DNA of 64,000 nt from Eulemur rufifrons (lineage: Eukaryota; Chordata; Mammalia; Primates; Lemuridae), in assembly GCF_041146395.1 (NCBI RefSeq), contig NC_090989.1:45720501-45784500 (forward strand). The letters are read 5' to 3'. How positions within the stretch are numbered: position 1 is the first letter of the stretch; each line of letters opens with the position of its first letter. Below, in pieces: positions 39,529-49,645 of the stretch. A model generated the notes under the pieces. It worked only from the letters and a program-made list of their open reading frames with translations, did no database searches and was not told the DNA's origin. Both the position numbers and the translations under genes were made by a program.

Positions 39529-39543
39529 CCCTTCCTTCCACAG
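39529..39543 (+). promoter_or_regulatory. 3' splice acceptor of the first coding exon
   Basis: A pyrimidine-rich stretch (catcccttccttccacag) ends in AG at 39,543. The exon then reads GTGATGGCT, so the start codon lies 3 nt into the exon. Confidence 0.85.
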
Positions 39544-39546
39544 GTG

Positions 39547-39874
39547 ATGGCTGTGCCGCCTGGCCCTCTGCAGCTGCTGGGAGTGCTGCTTACCATTTTC
39601 CTAAGCTCCATCAGGCTCATTCAGGCTGGTGCCTACTATGGGATCAAGCCGCTGCCACCTCAAATTCCTCCTCAGATGCCACCGCAAATTCCACAATACC
39701 AGCCCCTGGGTCAGCAAGTACCTCACATGCCAATGGGCAAAGACGGCCTTGCCATGGGCAAGGAGCTGCCTCACTTGCAGTACGGCAAAGAGTATCCACA
39801 CTTACCCCAATATATGAAGGAAATTCAACCTGTGCCAAGAATGGGCAAGGAAGCGGTACCCAAGAAAGGCAAAG
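39547..39874 (+). CDS. COL8A1: COL8A1 first coding exon: signal peptide and NC2 domain (residues 1-109)
   Basis: This exon encodes the N-terminal part of the type VIII collagen alpha-1 chain, a secreted short-chain collagen of vascular subendothelium and of Descemet's and Bruch's membranes. Residues 1-27 form a signal peptide: a hydrophobic core LLGVLLTIFL, ending ...RLIQA before GAYYG. Residues 28-109 are the Pro/Gln/Met/Lys-rich NC2 domain with a PPQIPPQMPPQIPQ stretch and repeated 'GK' turns. I start at 39,547 because it gives the conserved MAVPPGPLQLL terminus and sits 3 nt after a strong acceptor (cttccttccacag, ending 39,543). An upstream in-frame ATG at 39,517 lies inside the intron. 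The exon ends AAAG at 39,874 before the donor GTAACA, leaving phase 1. From my memory of the human chain, the differences are a handful of substitutions, such as MG for LA in the MPLAKDG segment. Confidence 0.96.
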
Positions 39875-40659
39875 GTAACATCATACTCCCACGCTGTTAC
39901 TAAACAGCAGCTTTCCAAACTCCGAAATTACGGGATCTGGGGGAGAAGCTAAATTTTAGAAACTTTTTTTTTGTTTTTGACATTTATTAAATGCCTACTG
40001 AGTTCTAAACCCTATTCTTGAAAAGTTCAAGTCTTTAAAAAAAAGATAAAATTTTCATTTTGTTTTGTTTTATTATTCTAACAAGCATCATATGAAACAC
40101 AACATACTTAATCACGAATAGTCTATCCCCTTATTATTTCTCTATTCAAATATTCATCAACTATCTAATGTGCGCCTATTTTATGTCAGGCTCTGGACCA
40201 GATGCTGGGGAGATAAAGCAGTGGAAAAAAAAAGAGAGAGGTGAAAAGTCAGTGTTCTGAACTAGGAGAACAATGTCATAAGAACCTGTTGTGTTAAAAG
40301 AAAAGTCACATGAAAACATTTTGCAAACTAGGTATTGTATAAATGCAAGTGTTTTTAATACTGCTCTAATTAAGCTTCACATGACAATCAATAGATCAAT
40401 AGAAGGAAGCTAAGAATGCAGAATGCATCTAGGGATGATACCTGAAAATCTTTCCCATTACCTTCTAGGCATATTTATTAGTTATTCAGCACCTATAAAA
40501 TGCCCCTAACTGTGATAGACACTTAATTATACATTTAGTTGGTTTATCCAGAGTTCTCAGAAACCTAGCATTTGTAGAAAAAAATCTGCAGAATAGCAAT
40601 TACCTTTGAGGAAGTGGAGGCCATTCCCACTAGGAAGCTCCACCTCTGGAGAACTACTG

Positions 40660-40820
40660 GATTTGGCGTTAAGAGGCCTCGATGCCTAGATGCCGGAAAT
40701 GAGAGAGACCTAGTCTTTCACCTCTCTAAGCCTATTTTTCCTCATCTGTAAAATGAGATTGTTGAGAAAATCAATGATATAAAAGGTAAGTAAAGTGCTG
40801 AGTAAATGCTAAAGCACCAT
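40660..40820 (+). mobile_element. MIR fragment in the COL8A1 intron
   Basis: 'cacctctctaagcctatttt', 'tcctcatctgtaaaatgaga' and 'taagtaaagtgctgagtaaa' follow the MIR order. Confidence 0.65.
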
Positions 40821-41854
40821 AGGAGTTGCTACAACTGGTTGTTCAAAAAATCCTCAGTAAGGATACAGTATGTTCTAGGCACTGTACTAGACACCAGCAA
40901 TTTCTGACAAATAAGATGTAACCCTTCCCCAGACACTCCCTTGATATAGTAACTACACAATTCACTACTTAGAAATAACATGCCTTAATAGTATTATAAT
41001 CATATCTATTATCACAGGAGAAATATTCCCCAATTTTCTTTTCTGTAGGAGCTAGTGTTCTGCTTAGATTATCTCAGCCACTGTTTTCCTTCCTTTCTTG
41101 AGTGGCTTGCCTGGCCTTTGGTAGTTCTTATACTTACTCAGGTGGGTACTTGTATTTAAAAAGAATATGAATTCTCTGTTTCTATTTTGTTCCTTCACAG
41201 TAGCTCAATGAAAAGTACAATGGTACAAAAACGCAGTGATGTTGCTGATGATTAAAAAAAATATTGAGACCATACATTTCATTTCTTCATGTAATCCATT
41301 AGTCCCAGCAGCATGGGAGAGCCAGAGTTGTATTTATTTGCAAGGCATAGCATAATCATTGTAACACCGTATTTCAATAACAATTCAAGAAACCGTCTGC
41401 CTCTATTCTCTAACCTTGTAGAGTGGCTGTATTCATACTGTACAGACAGGCAAGTAGAGATTCTGATGGCTTGAGGGACCAAGTCATGACCTCACATCAA
41501 GGCCAGAAAGATAAGCAGAACTTCCTGCTCCTAAATCAAGCTCTCTTCCTTATCCATGCTGCTTACCATTCTAAAATATCTTATTTCACCCCTCCTATTG
41601 AAAAACCAGATTTGCCTATGAGAAATAATTTGTTAAAGAACAAATACTTGAGGCTTAGGAAATCCTACAGCACGTTAAAGAAATTAAGCAAATCTACTTA
41701 CTCTAAAAGACAGATGTGGAAATATGTTATTCAACCATATATAAAATACTTCTCTTCTTTCCTGAGTCCACATAATAATGACTTTCATCATCCACATCAT
41801 ATTGTACTTCAGTATAAGAGATATTACTTAGCTGTAAATTATTATATTTAAAAA

Positions 41855-42275
41855 ATCAGCTAGGCACCGAAAAACAAATACAGCATGTTCTCACTAATAT
41901 GTGGGATCTAAAACAATCAAACTCATAGGAGCACAGAGGATAATAGTGGTTACTAGAGGTTGGGGTGCGGCGAAGGAGAACGGGGAGATGATGGTCAATG
42001 GCTACAAAGCCTCAGACAGGAAAAATAAGTTGTTTTCTGGAGGTCTATTGTACAGCATGGTAAATACAGTTAATAATAATGTCCTGTACATTTCAAAATT
42101 GCCAATAGTAAATTTCAAATGTTCTCACCACAAAAAAGTGATATGTATTTGAGGTGATGGATGTTTAGCTTGATTTAATTATTCCACAATGTATTCATAA
42201 ATCTTAACATCACTGTGTACCCCATAAATAATATACAACTATAATTTGTCAGTTTACAATAAAAATATTTTTTAA
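41855..42275 (+). mobile_element. L1 3' end in the COL8A1 intron
   Basis: It contains 'atgttctcactaatatgtgg', a tract around the G-rich 'agaggttggggtgcgg', and the terminal 'tgtaccccataaataatata' with an A-rich tail. It is 5'-truncated and non-coding. Confidence 0.85.
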
Positions 42276-42376
42276 ATAAAATAAAAACAAATCAAGGTCA
42301 TGGAAAAATACAGTATAACTTCAAGTAGAAAAATAATAGAAAAAATAAAAATGGATGATTACAATATTGTTTAAAA

Positions 42377-42406
42377 TACATACACACACACACACACACA
42401 CACACT
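42377..42406. repeat. (CA)n microsatellite in the COL8A1 intron
   Basis: About 14 CA units lie 480 bp upstream of the terminal exon. Confidence 0.95.
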
Positions 42407-42822
42407 CCCCTAGAACAAATGAGATGAAAATACATATAAATGTCAAGTGGTTATCTCTGAGTACTAAGCTTATAGGAAACTTTGATTTTTATTTATATAT
42501 CTTTGAATTTTCCAAATTCACTATAATGAACACACCATAATATCTCCAAGTTTTGTACTTGGAAAAATGTTTTTTCATTACCTTTTAGCTTTTTTCTTTA
42601 ACCAATGCTGATCCAAGCAGCTGCACATACCAGTTTTCAAAATAATACTTTACATACCCCAAAGAAATTATCAGCTTGATAATTTGCTCGTTTTCCTTTA
42701 AATCCTGGAAGATGAGCAAATTAGTCCTAGTACTTTTCTATTGATAAGTAATAGGCAAATGTGTCAGACCTAAATATGGTATCATTACTTCACTGATGTG
42801 AAGGATAAACAGTATTAACTAA

Positions 42823-42887
42823 TCTCTCTCTCTCTTTCTCTCTCTCTCTCCCTTTCTCTCTTCCCCCCTACCTTTCTTTCTCAGTAG
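42823..42887 (+). promoter_or_regulatory. Polypyrimidine/CT microsatellite tract and tandem CAG-TAG acceptor
   Basis: Positions 42,823-42,869 are an unbroken run of 47 pyrimidines, mainly CT repeats. After a single A at 42,870 the pyrimidines continue to the acceptor. Two AG sites lie 3 nt apart: CAG at 42,882-42,884 and TAG at 42,885-42,887. The TAG site gives the 744-residue chain (…KGK-E-IPLAS). The CAG site would add one codon (…KGK-VE-IPLAS) and keep the frame. CAG is normally preferred to TAG at such NAGNAG pairs, so both isoforms are plausible. Confidence 0.75.
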
Positions 42888-44794
42888 AAATACCATTAGC
42901 CAGTTTACGAGGGGAACAAGGTCCCCGTGGAGAGCCTGGCCCAAGAGGACCACCTGGGCCCCCCGGCTTGCCAGGGCATGGGATACCTGGAATCAAAGGA
43001 AAACCAGGGCCACAGGGATATCCAGGAATTGGAAAGCCAGGTATGCCTGGAATGCCAGGGAAGCCAGGAGCCATGGGAATGCCTGGGGCAAAAGGTGAAA
43101 TTGGACCTAAAGGGGAAGTCGGGCCTATGGGGATCCCAGGACCCCAAGGACCTCCAGGGCCTCATGGACTTCCTGGCATTGGGAAGCCAGGTGGGCCAGG
43201 GTTACCAGGACAACCAGGAGCAAAGGGTGATCGGGGACCCAAAGGACCACCAGGACCTCCAGGCCTTCAGGGTCCTAAAGGAGAGAAAGGCTTCGGGATG
43301 CCAGGTTTGCCGGGCCTGAAGGGTCCTCCAGGGATGCACGGCCCTCCTGGCCCTGTTGGACTGCCAGGAGTGGGCAAACCAGGCGTGACAGGCTTCCCTG
43401 GCCCCCAGGGCCCCCTGGGAAAGCCAGGGCCTCCAGGGGAACCTGGGCCACAAGGTCCTATTGGTATACCAGGGGTGCAAGGACCTCCTGGGATACCTGG
43501 AGTTGGAAAACCAGGCCAGGATGGGATCCCTGGCCAACCAGGATTTCCAGGTGGCAAAGGAGAGCAAGGACTGCCAGGGCTGCCAGGACCCCCAGGCCTT
43601 CCAGGGGTCGGGAAGCCAGGCTTCCCAGGACCTAAAGGTGACCGAGGTGTGGGGGGTCTTCCTGGGGCTATTGGACCAAGAGGGGAGAAAGGACCAGCAG
43701 GTCCCCCTGGAGTTGGGGGTCCCCCAGGAGAGCCAGGTCTGCCTGGAATCCCAGGTCCCATGGGCCCTCCAGGTGCTGCTGGTTTTCCTGGACCCAAGGG
43801 AGAAGGTGGAGTTGTGGGGCCACAGGGGCTACCAGGTCCCAAAGGTGAGCCAGGGCTCCAAGGCTTCCCAGGAAAGCCAGGTTTCCTTGGTGAAGTAGGA
43901 CCTCCTGGCATGAGGGGTTTGCCAGGTCCCATAGGGCCCAAGGGAGAAGCTGGGCTCAAAGGTTTGCCAGGGCTCCCTGGTGTTCCAGGGCTTCTTGGAC
44001 CGAAGGGAGAACCAGGAATCCCAGGGGGTCAGGGTTTACAGGGCCCTCCAGGTATCCCAGGGATTGCAGGCCCTAGTGGCCCCATTGGACCACCTGGGAT
44101 TCCAGGCCCCAAAGGAGAACCAGGCCTCCCAGGGCCCCCTGGGTTCCCTGGTGTAGGGAAGCCTGGAGTGGCAGGACTTCATGGCCCCCCAGGGAAGCCT
44201 GGTGCCCTTGGTCCTCAAGGCCAGCCTGGCCTTCCAGGGCCCCCAGGCCCTCCAGGGCCCCCAGGCCCCCCAGCTGTGATGCCCCCTACACCACCACCCC
44301 CTGGAGAGTACCTGCCAGATATGGGGCTGGGAATTGATGGCGTGAAACCCCCCCATGCCTACGGGGCTAAGAAAGGCAAGAATGGAGGGCCAGCCTACGA
44401 GATGCCTGCATTTACCGCTGAGCTCACTGCACCTTTCCCACCGGTGGGGGCCCCGGTGAAGTTCGACAAACTGCTCTATAACGGCAGACAGAACTACAAC
44501 CCACAGACGGGCATCTTCACCTGTGAGGTCCCAGGTGTCTACTACTTTGCATACCACGTTCACTGCAAGGGGGGCAACGTGTGGGTTGCTCTGTTCAAGA
44601 ACAACGAGCCCATGATGTACACATACGACGAGTACAAAAAGGGCTTCCTGGACCAGGCATCAGGGAGTGCGGTGCTGCTGCTCAGGCCCGGAGACCGGGT
44701 GTTCCTCCAGATGCCCTCAGAACAGGCTGCGGGACTGTATGCTGGGCAGTACGTCCACTCTTCCTTTTCAGGATATTTATTGTATCCCATGTAA
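42888..44794 (+). CDS. COL8A1: COL8A1 terminal coding exon: triple helix and C1q-like NC1 domain (residues 110-744)
   Basis: Residues 110-117 finish NC2. Residues 118-571 (42,911-44,272) are the collagenous COL1 domain, a continuous Gly-X-Y run broken by eight two-residue Gly-X-Gly imperfections: one GHG, one GFG, and six GIG/GVG, each followed by KPG. Eight is the number known for type VIII chains. Residues 572-610 are a Pro-rich linker with [10 protein letters not shown]. Residues 611-744 (from 44,390) are the C1q/TNF-like domain that drives trimer assembly. It shows [30 protein letters not shown] and the C-terminal [11 protein letters not shown]. Type VIII chains trimerise and then form hexagonal lattices in extracellular matrix. 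No frameshift or internal stop is present. The stop codon is TAA at 44,792-44,794. Confidence 0.98.
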
Positions 44795-44931
44795 AAAAAG
44801 AAAAACGAGAGAGATTTAATAGAAGATAAGAAAATGATGCACCCGAAAATCCAAATGAAAAACATACTTGCTTCAAAACACTTATATAGTTGGAAAGTTA
44901 TATTTAAGTGAAAATTTGGACCATCATGTAC

Positions 44932-44937
44932 AATAAA
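44932..44937 (+). terminator. Proximal polyadenylation hexamer AATAAA
   Basis: A canonical AATAAA lies 138 nt after the stop codon. No strong GT-rich element is evident in the next 40 nt, so use of this site is uncertain. Confidence 0.4.
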
Positions 44938-45961
44938 AACTAAGATGCATGTTTAATACACTGCACAGCAGCTTGTAATTGAAAAATGATGGGATAGATT
45001 TATGTATCAAGTACTGACACTTGTGTTGTACCCACTGGAATCATATTAGCTGTTTATGTTATATGCTTCCACAATAACCTGCTTATTCAGATCAGTCAAA
45101 ATATTTCAGTATGAAAGATCATAGCTAATGAAAGTCATTCAATATTGTTTACTTTATTTATAAATATGCCTTAAAGAAATGTCAATGATAACAATTACAT
45201 ACCGTATTTACTTGCATAATGTCCTCTATATTTGTGCAAATACTTTGCCATGGAATGTGGTGAGGAGGGGTCTGCAGTGTCACAGCCCCAGTGGGAGGGG
45301 GCCATGGGACCACGGTATTATGTTAGTCAAAGAGTTATTTCATTCATGTCAGAGGCTGTGTCTTTTAGCAGCAGGAGTCCTAGTCAGAATTATGTGTCTG
45401 GTGTCTCTAAAAGAACATGAGAACAAATCAACTATCTTCTATTTATTCAGTGTCTTCTCTGTACTTAGCACTGGGTGAGACACTTGTGGAGCATTAGACA
45501 GTGGTCCAGAAAGAGCTACCAAACCAGCTGGGAGACATGAGCAGTAATTGACTCACTTATTCCTCAAGCATTTCTATTCTGTTTTTTGCTGGGACTTATT
45601 TTTCTTTCCTCCATGCAATTTTCACTATGGTCCAACTAATACACACCAGGAAGTTGCAAGGAAAAAAAAAACGCTTCCTCCAATAAATTTCCAGTTTTGT
45701 GGAATATTTTTAATAACAGTTATCAATTGTGTTTATATGCATTAAATATTCCTCTCCTTTGCCTACACACACAAACAACTACAGTGGGGTTTCAAAAAGC
45801 TATTAGTATTTTTTAGTAGCTGTGAATTTTTAAGAAAATTTTCTTTGTAGTATGTATGCAAATTGATGTGTCACCTGAAGTTCCAAAGTCAATTTACAAA
45901 ATCCCAGCCATTCTTTATTGGGGGGAAAGAGAAGGAAGTTTCAGAATTATATAAGAAAATT

Positions 45962-46022
45962 ATTTTTTTTTGCCTTTTTTTAATTTTAGCATATTACAGC
46001 GGTACAAATTTTAGGTTACCTG
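45962..46022 (-). mobile_element. Short strepsirrhine-type L1 3' end in the COL8A1 3' UTR
   Basis: Read on the minus strand, this is 'ggtaacctaaa-ttt-gtacc...aatatgct-aaatta' followed by an A-rich tail. It closely matches the tail of the + strand L1 3' end at 5,130-5,200. AG-AATTA-like sequence lies on both sides (45,950s and 46,026-46,035) and may be the target-site duplication. It is a severely 5'-truncated insertion of roughly 50-60 bp. Confidence 0.6.
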
Positions 46023-47113
46023 TAGGAGAATTAATTTTTATTCAAAAAATATTTCTGCAATTATTTTTCAGAAAAATAATTCTGAAGTTTGAAATTTAAA
46101 AACAGCTTTGCTGCTTCCAGGTGTAGGTACTAAAATTGTAGGAAAAGAACTGTTGCTTTAGAAGCAACCTACTCAAGAGCTATCTAAAATGTCCAAGAGC
46201 AAAAATAGCCCATGCTTTCAATGTCACAAGTCAAGGACCAATACAAGTTAGAAAAGGAGAAATAAAATATTTTTCCAGGTTTTCACTTAGGCACATACTA
46301 ACTGCTTTAGGCATTCCAATCTGTCTCAAAACACAGAAAAACTATTTCAAGTCTGCCATTAGCCTGCTGCTAACACAATTAGCCACTTGAGGCAATGACG
46401 TGGGGTTAGGGTGGTGAAATCTTGCATCTTTTTCTCAAAATTAAAAGAATGAGGAGTTGAGGGGATACATATAGATAGAAAAATACATAAATAACTATGG
46501 TATAAAAGCACATGGAAATATGTCTTTGTCAAATCTGAATTATTTTACCATCACAAAAAATATCTTCTCCTGGCCCAATATCTCCTTTCCCTATGTAGGG
46601 GAATACAAGCACCATTTTTTGCTCAATTTTTAAGATGAGAAATTAGTTCATTACAGGGTTTCTTATTCACTGATAATTATATAATACACTTTTCCCATTC
46701 AAAAGAGGTCCTATTCAACCTTTGTTTTCAAATCAGACAGTATTTATGTGGCCAAATATCCTCTGGGTTGGTCTTGAGGTGGTTTTTGGCTGATGACTAG
46801 GGAGCAATGTGGACCCGCTGGGCTCCTTCTGCTAAATAGCTGCATTAAAATGGCTTGAAAGAAAGTCAGATCAGGTGATTTGTAAAGTTGTATTTATCTG
46901 TACATGTATGGGCTTTTAATTCCCACCAAGCAAGAGAGAAATTATCTCTTTAGTTAAAACCAAATTTCACTTTTCAAGATATCTTCCAACTTATTTATTG
47001 GTTACTCAATTGCCTATATATGTGTGTGTGTGTATGTGTATTATCAGGCATAGGCTTCTAACTTTTAGATGGAGGAGGAGCAAAATCTATGCCAAATACT
47101 GTGTATTCTACAA

Positions 47114-47121
47114 TGGTGCTA
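47114..47121 (+). promoter_or_regulatory. 8-mer miR-29 seed match in the 3' UTR
   Basis: TGGTGCTA is the complement of miR-29 nucleotides 2-8 plus the flanking A. miR-29 is known to repress many collagen mRNAs. Function here is inferred from the seed match alone and depends on the 3' UTR reaching this position. Confidence 0.5.
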
Positions 47122-47553
47122 ATCTCAGACCTAAATGATACTCCACTTAATTTAAAAAAGAGTTTTAAATAATTATATATGCCTGTGTTTCCCTTTTGAG
47201 TGTCACATATTATGTTAACACACTAGTGTAAAAGCAGATGAAACAACCACGTGTTCTAAAGTCTTGGGATAGTGTTACAATCCCTATTTACTTCAAAATT
47301 AAACTAAAACTTTTCCATGTGAAATGGACCAAACTGGCATTATTGTTATTTAAATACAGAGTTTTAATGCAGTATGACATCCCACAGGGGAAAAGAATGT
47401 CTGTAGTGGGTGACTGTTCTCAAATATTTTACAGAACACAATGAATGGTGAACAGACTGGTAACTTGTTTGAGTTTCCATGATAGATTTGAGACTTGTCA
47501 ATAGCAAATCATTTTTGTATTTAAATTTTTGTACTGATTTGAAAAAAAAAGTC

Positions 47554-47559
47554 ATTAAA
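47554..47559 (+). terminator. Probable distal polyadenylation signal ATTAAA
   Basis: ATTAAA sits about 12-17 nt before a T/G-rich downstream element (47,571-47,590). Recognisable dispersed-repeat DNA begins about 60 bp further on, at 47,636, so this is a natural end for the gene. Confidence 0.6.
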
Positions 47560-47635
47560 TATCTTTAAAAGTGTGTTTCTCATCTTGTTCATATCACTCA
47601 GCTGACACTAGTTTTTTTTAATTCCCCATTGTATT

Positions 47636-48115
47636 AATTAGTTGCTGAAACAGAGACCTAAAACAAGCATAGCTTAAGCAGGATAATTTATTCCTCTCTG
47701 ACATAGGAGCTCCTAGCACAAACAGTCTAGGGCTCATGTGATAGCTCCAGTCAGGGCCCCAGGTTCCTTCCACCTTGTTGCTCTTCCACCCCAAGGCTGT
47801 TGCCCTCATCTCCATGGTCCAGAATATCAACCATCCCAGTCATATTCCATCCAGTGGGAAGGTGAACAAAGCAGGGAGAGTAAACATGCTTTTTATCCTA
47901 AAAGACTCAACCCGGAAGCTGTTTAGATCATTTCCTTCCCCATCCCAGGGCTCTAAATTTAGTCATATTACCACAATGAGCTGCAAGGAAGTGTGGGAAA
48001 CTGAATCTTTATTCTGGTAACCACATGCCCAGCTAAAAATCAGGAGTTCTATTAATGTGGGAGAAGGGAGAATAGATATTAGGGGATAATTAGCTGCTGT
48101 ATCTGCCACATCCAT
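47636..48115 (+). repeat. Medium-reiteration repeat, copy 2 (downstream of the 3' UTR)
   Basis: It is the same family and orientation as the 38.8-kb copy: 'accttgttgctcttccaccc', 'tccatggtccagaatatc' and 'aaaatcaggagttctattaa'. It begins about 60 bp after the predicted poly(A) site. Confidence 0.55.
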
Positions 48116-48445
48116 AATAAAAGCAAAAACCGCCACAGACCTCCCTTCTCCCACAAGAAACGAATCTTCAGATACTCCTTTCTATTTCACTCTGCCACAC
48201 TGAAGCCAAATATTTTGAGGCGAGATAGTGGTGAGGGGAGCGACAAGGCAGAAGTAGACCTGTTTAAAGAACCTAAGGGTATTAATAAGCATCACTGATA
48301 AGGAAAGAATTCTTTTGTGATGACTCAGCAAGCCCAGAATGATCATAACTTATCATGTCTAGAATATTATACAGGGATTATTCAAATCATTCAATAAGCA
48401 AGTATGCAACACCAGTCTAGGGCTGGCTGGTTAACTTACTTGTTT

Positions 48446-48859
<414 letters not shown>

Positions 48860-49314
48860 TTAGTTCTGTTTCATTCCACAGTCAAAGACACTCCCATCAC
48901 AGTCATCGTGTTGACATACAGTGGTTGAGTGGAAGGATGCATTGAGGACATAGAGGCAGGGAGGAATAAATGGTTAGAATTCAGAATACTGGACAAGCAG
49001 GGCAAATCTATCATCATTATGACCAAATAAGGAACTCAAAATATAGATCTTACTTACAATGTGTATATATTAATAGTATCTCTTTATGTTAAAACAAAAC
49101 ACAAAAAATAGCCCCTCCTTTCTGCCTGATACTACTAAGCTATGTGAGGCATACAAAAGCAACAGAAAACATAACCCTTTCCTAACAAAATTATCCTCTG
49201 CTTGGAGGATACCAAGATATTTGTTAAATACGAAAGTGATTTCCAAGAGCAGGGCGGTGTGATGCTGACTGGACGCACACGTGCTAGAGAAATTCAGAAA
49301 GAAAAAGACTGTTC

Positions 49315-49645
49315 CATGCTGCCCTCTTCCTGGGAATACATTTTCTAACTTGTCTGCCAGGTAAACTCCTCCTCACCTTCAGGACACAGAAGAAGTATTA
49401 CCTCCCCTTTAAACCTTTCCTCCTCCTTAGATTTAGTCACTTTCTCCCCCATATCACCAACCTACCACGTAAAATACCTTCTTCTGTTCCTTTACTTTTT
49501 CTGTGTTGTAACTGAACCACTTGTCTGTCTTCCCTATTAGAGTTTAAGCTTCTTGAGAGCAAGAACCTCATTCTTTCATCCTTGAACACACAGCCCGTCA
49601 TAGAGTATTGGTCCAATACCAGAGTTGAGGGAAGAATGAATCTCT
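49315..49645 (+). mobile_element. L2 3' end
   Basis: 'gagtttaagcttcttgagag' and 'caagaacctcattctttcat' match the L2 terminal region, with a diverged upstream part. Confidence 0.55.

Larger units (their letters stand above)
39875..42887 (+). other. COL8A1 intron between the two coding exons
   Basis: This is a phase-1 intron of 3,013 bp with donor G|GTAACA at 39,874/39,875 and an acceptor ending TAG at 42,885-42,887. It contains an old repeat fragment (40,140-40,260), a MIR (40,660-40,820), an L1 3' end (41,855-42,275), a CA microsatellite (42,377-42,405) and a long CT tract next to the acceptor. If the intron were retained, translation would stop at 39,903 after about ten intron-encoded residues. 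Confidence 0.9.
39544..47575 (+). other. COL8A1: COL8A1 gene, 3' part: two coding exons, intron and 3' UTR
   Basis: This is the gene-level span covered here. The coding parts are 39,547-39,874 and 42,888-44,794. Together they give 2,235 nt, or 744 codons plus a stop, the same length I recall for the human alpha-1(VIII) chain. The human gene is described with non-coding 5' exons far upstream, a small exon holding the start codon, and a very large last exon, and that layout is seen here. The promoter and non-coding 5' exons are not identifiable in the window and probably lie mostly upstream of it. The 3' limit is inferred from a polyadenylation signal at 47,554, not from transcript data. Confidence 0.9.
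44795..47575 (+). other. COL8A1 3' UTR (predicted extent)
   Basis: This is AT-rich sequence after the stop codon with no further exon. Early AATAAA hexamers at 44,932-44,937 and about 46,262 could give short forms. An ATTAAA at 47,554, followed by a T/G-rich stretch (gtgtgtttct) from 47,571, looks like the main 3' end, giving a UTR of about 2.8 kb. That fits a long COL8A1 transcript as I recall it. It carries an 8-mer miR-29 seed match at 47,114-47,121 and a short antisense L1 3' end at 45,962-46,022. Its length is inferred from sequence only. Confidence 0.65.

Noticed and set aside
39517..39546. Upstream in-frame ATG giving a 10-residue N-terminal extension of COL8A1
   Set aside because: It lies before the acceptor AG at 39,543, inside the intron's pyrimidine tract. 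The start at 39,547 gives the conserved signal peptide.
41423..41851. 142-codon open frame in the COL8A1 intron
   Set aside because: It runs up to the edge of an L1 fragment and has no protein signature.
42927..43319. Alternative-frame open readings across the collagen exon (+ strand)
   Set aside because: These are shadows of the Gly-X-Y repeat. The true frame matches type VIII collagen throughout.
44036..44563. 175-codon minus-strand frame opposite the C1q-domain region
   Set aside because: It overlaps a strongly conserved coding exon and has no family resemblance. It is a product of GC-rich coding DNA.
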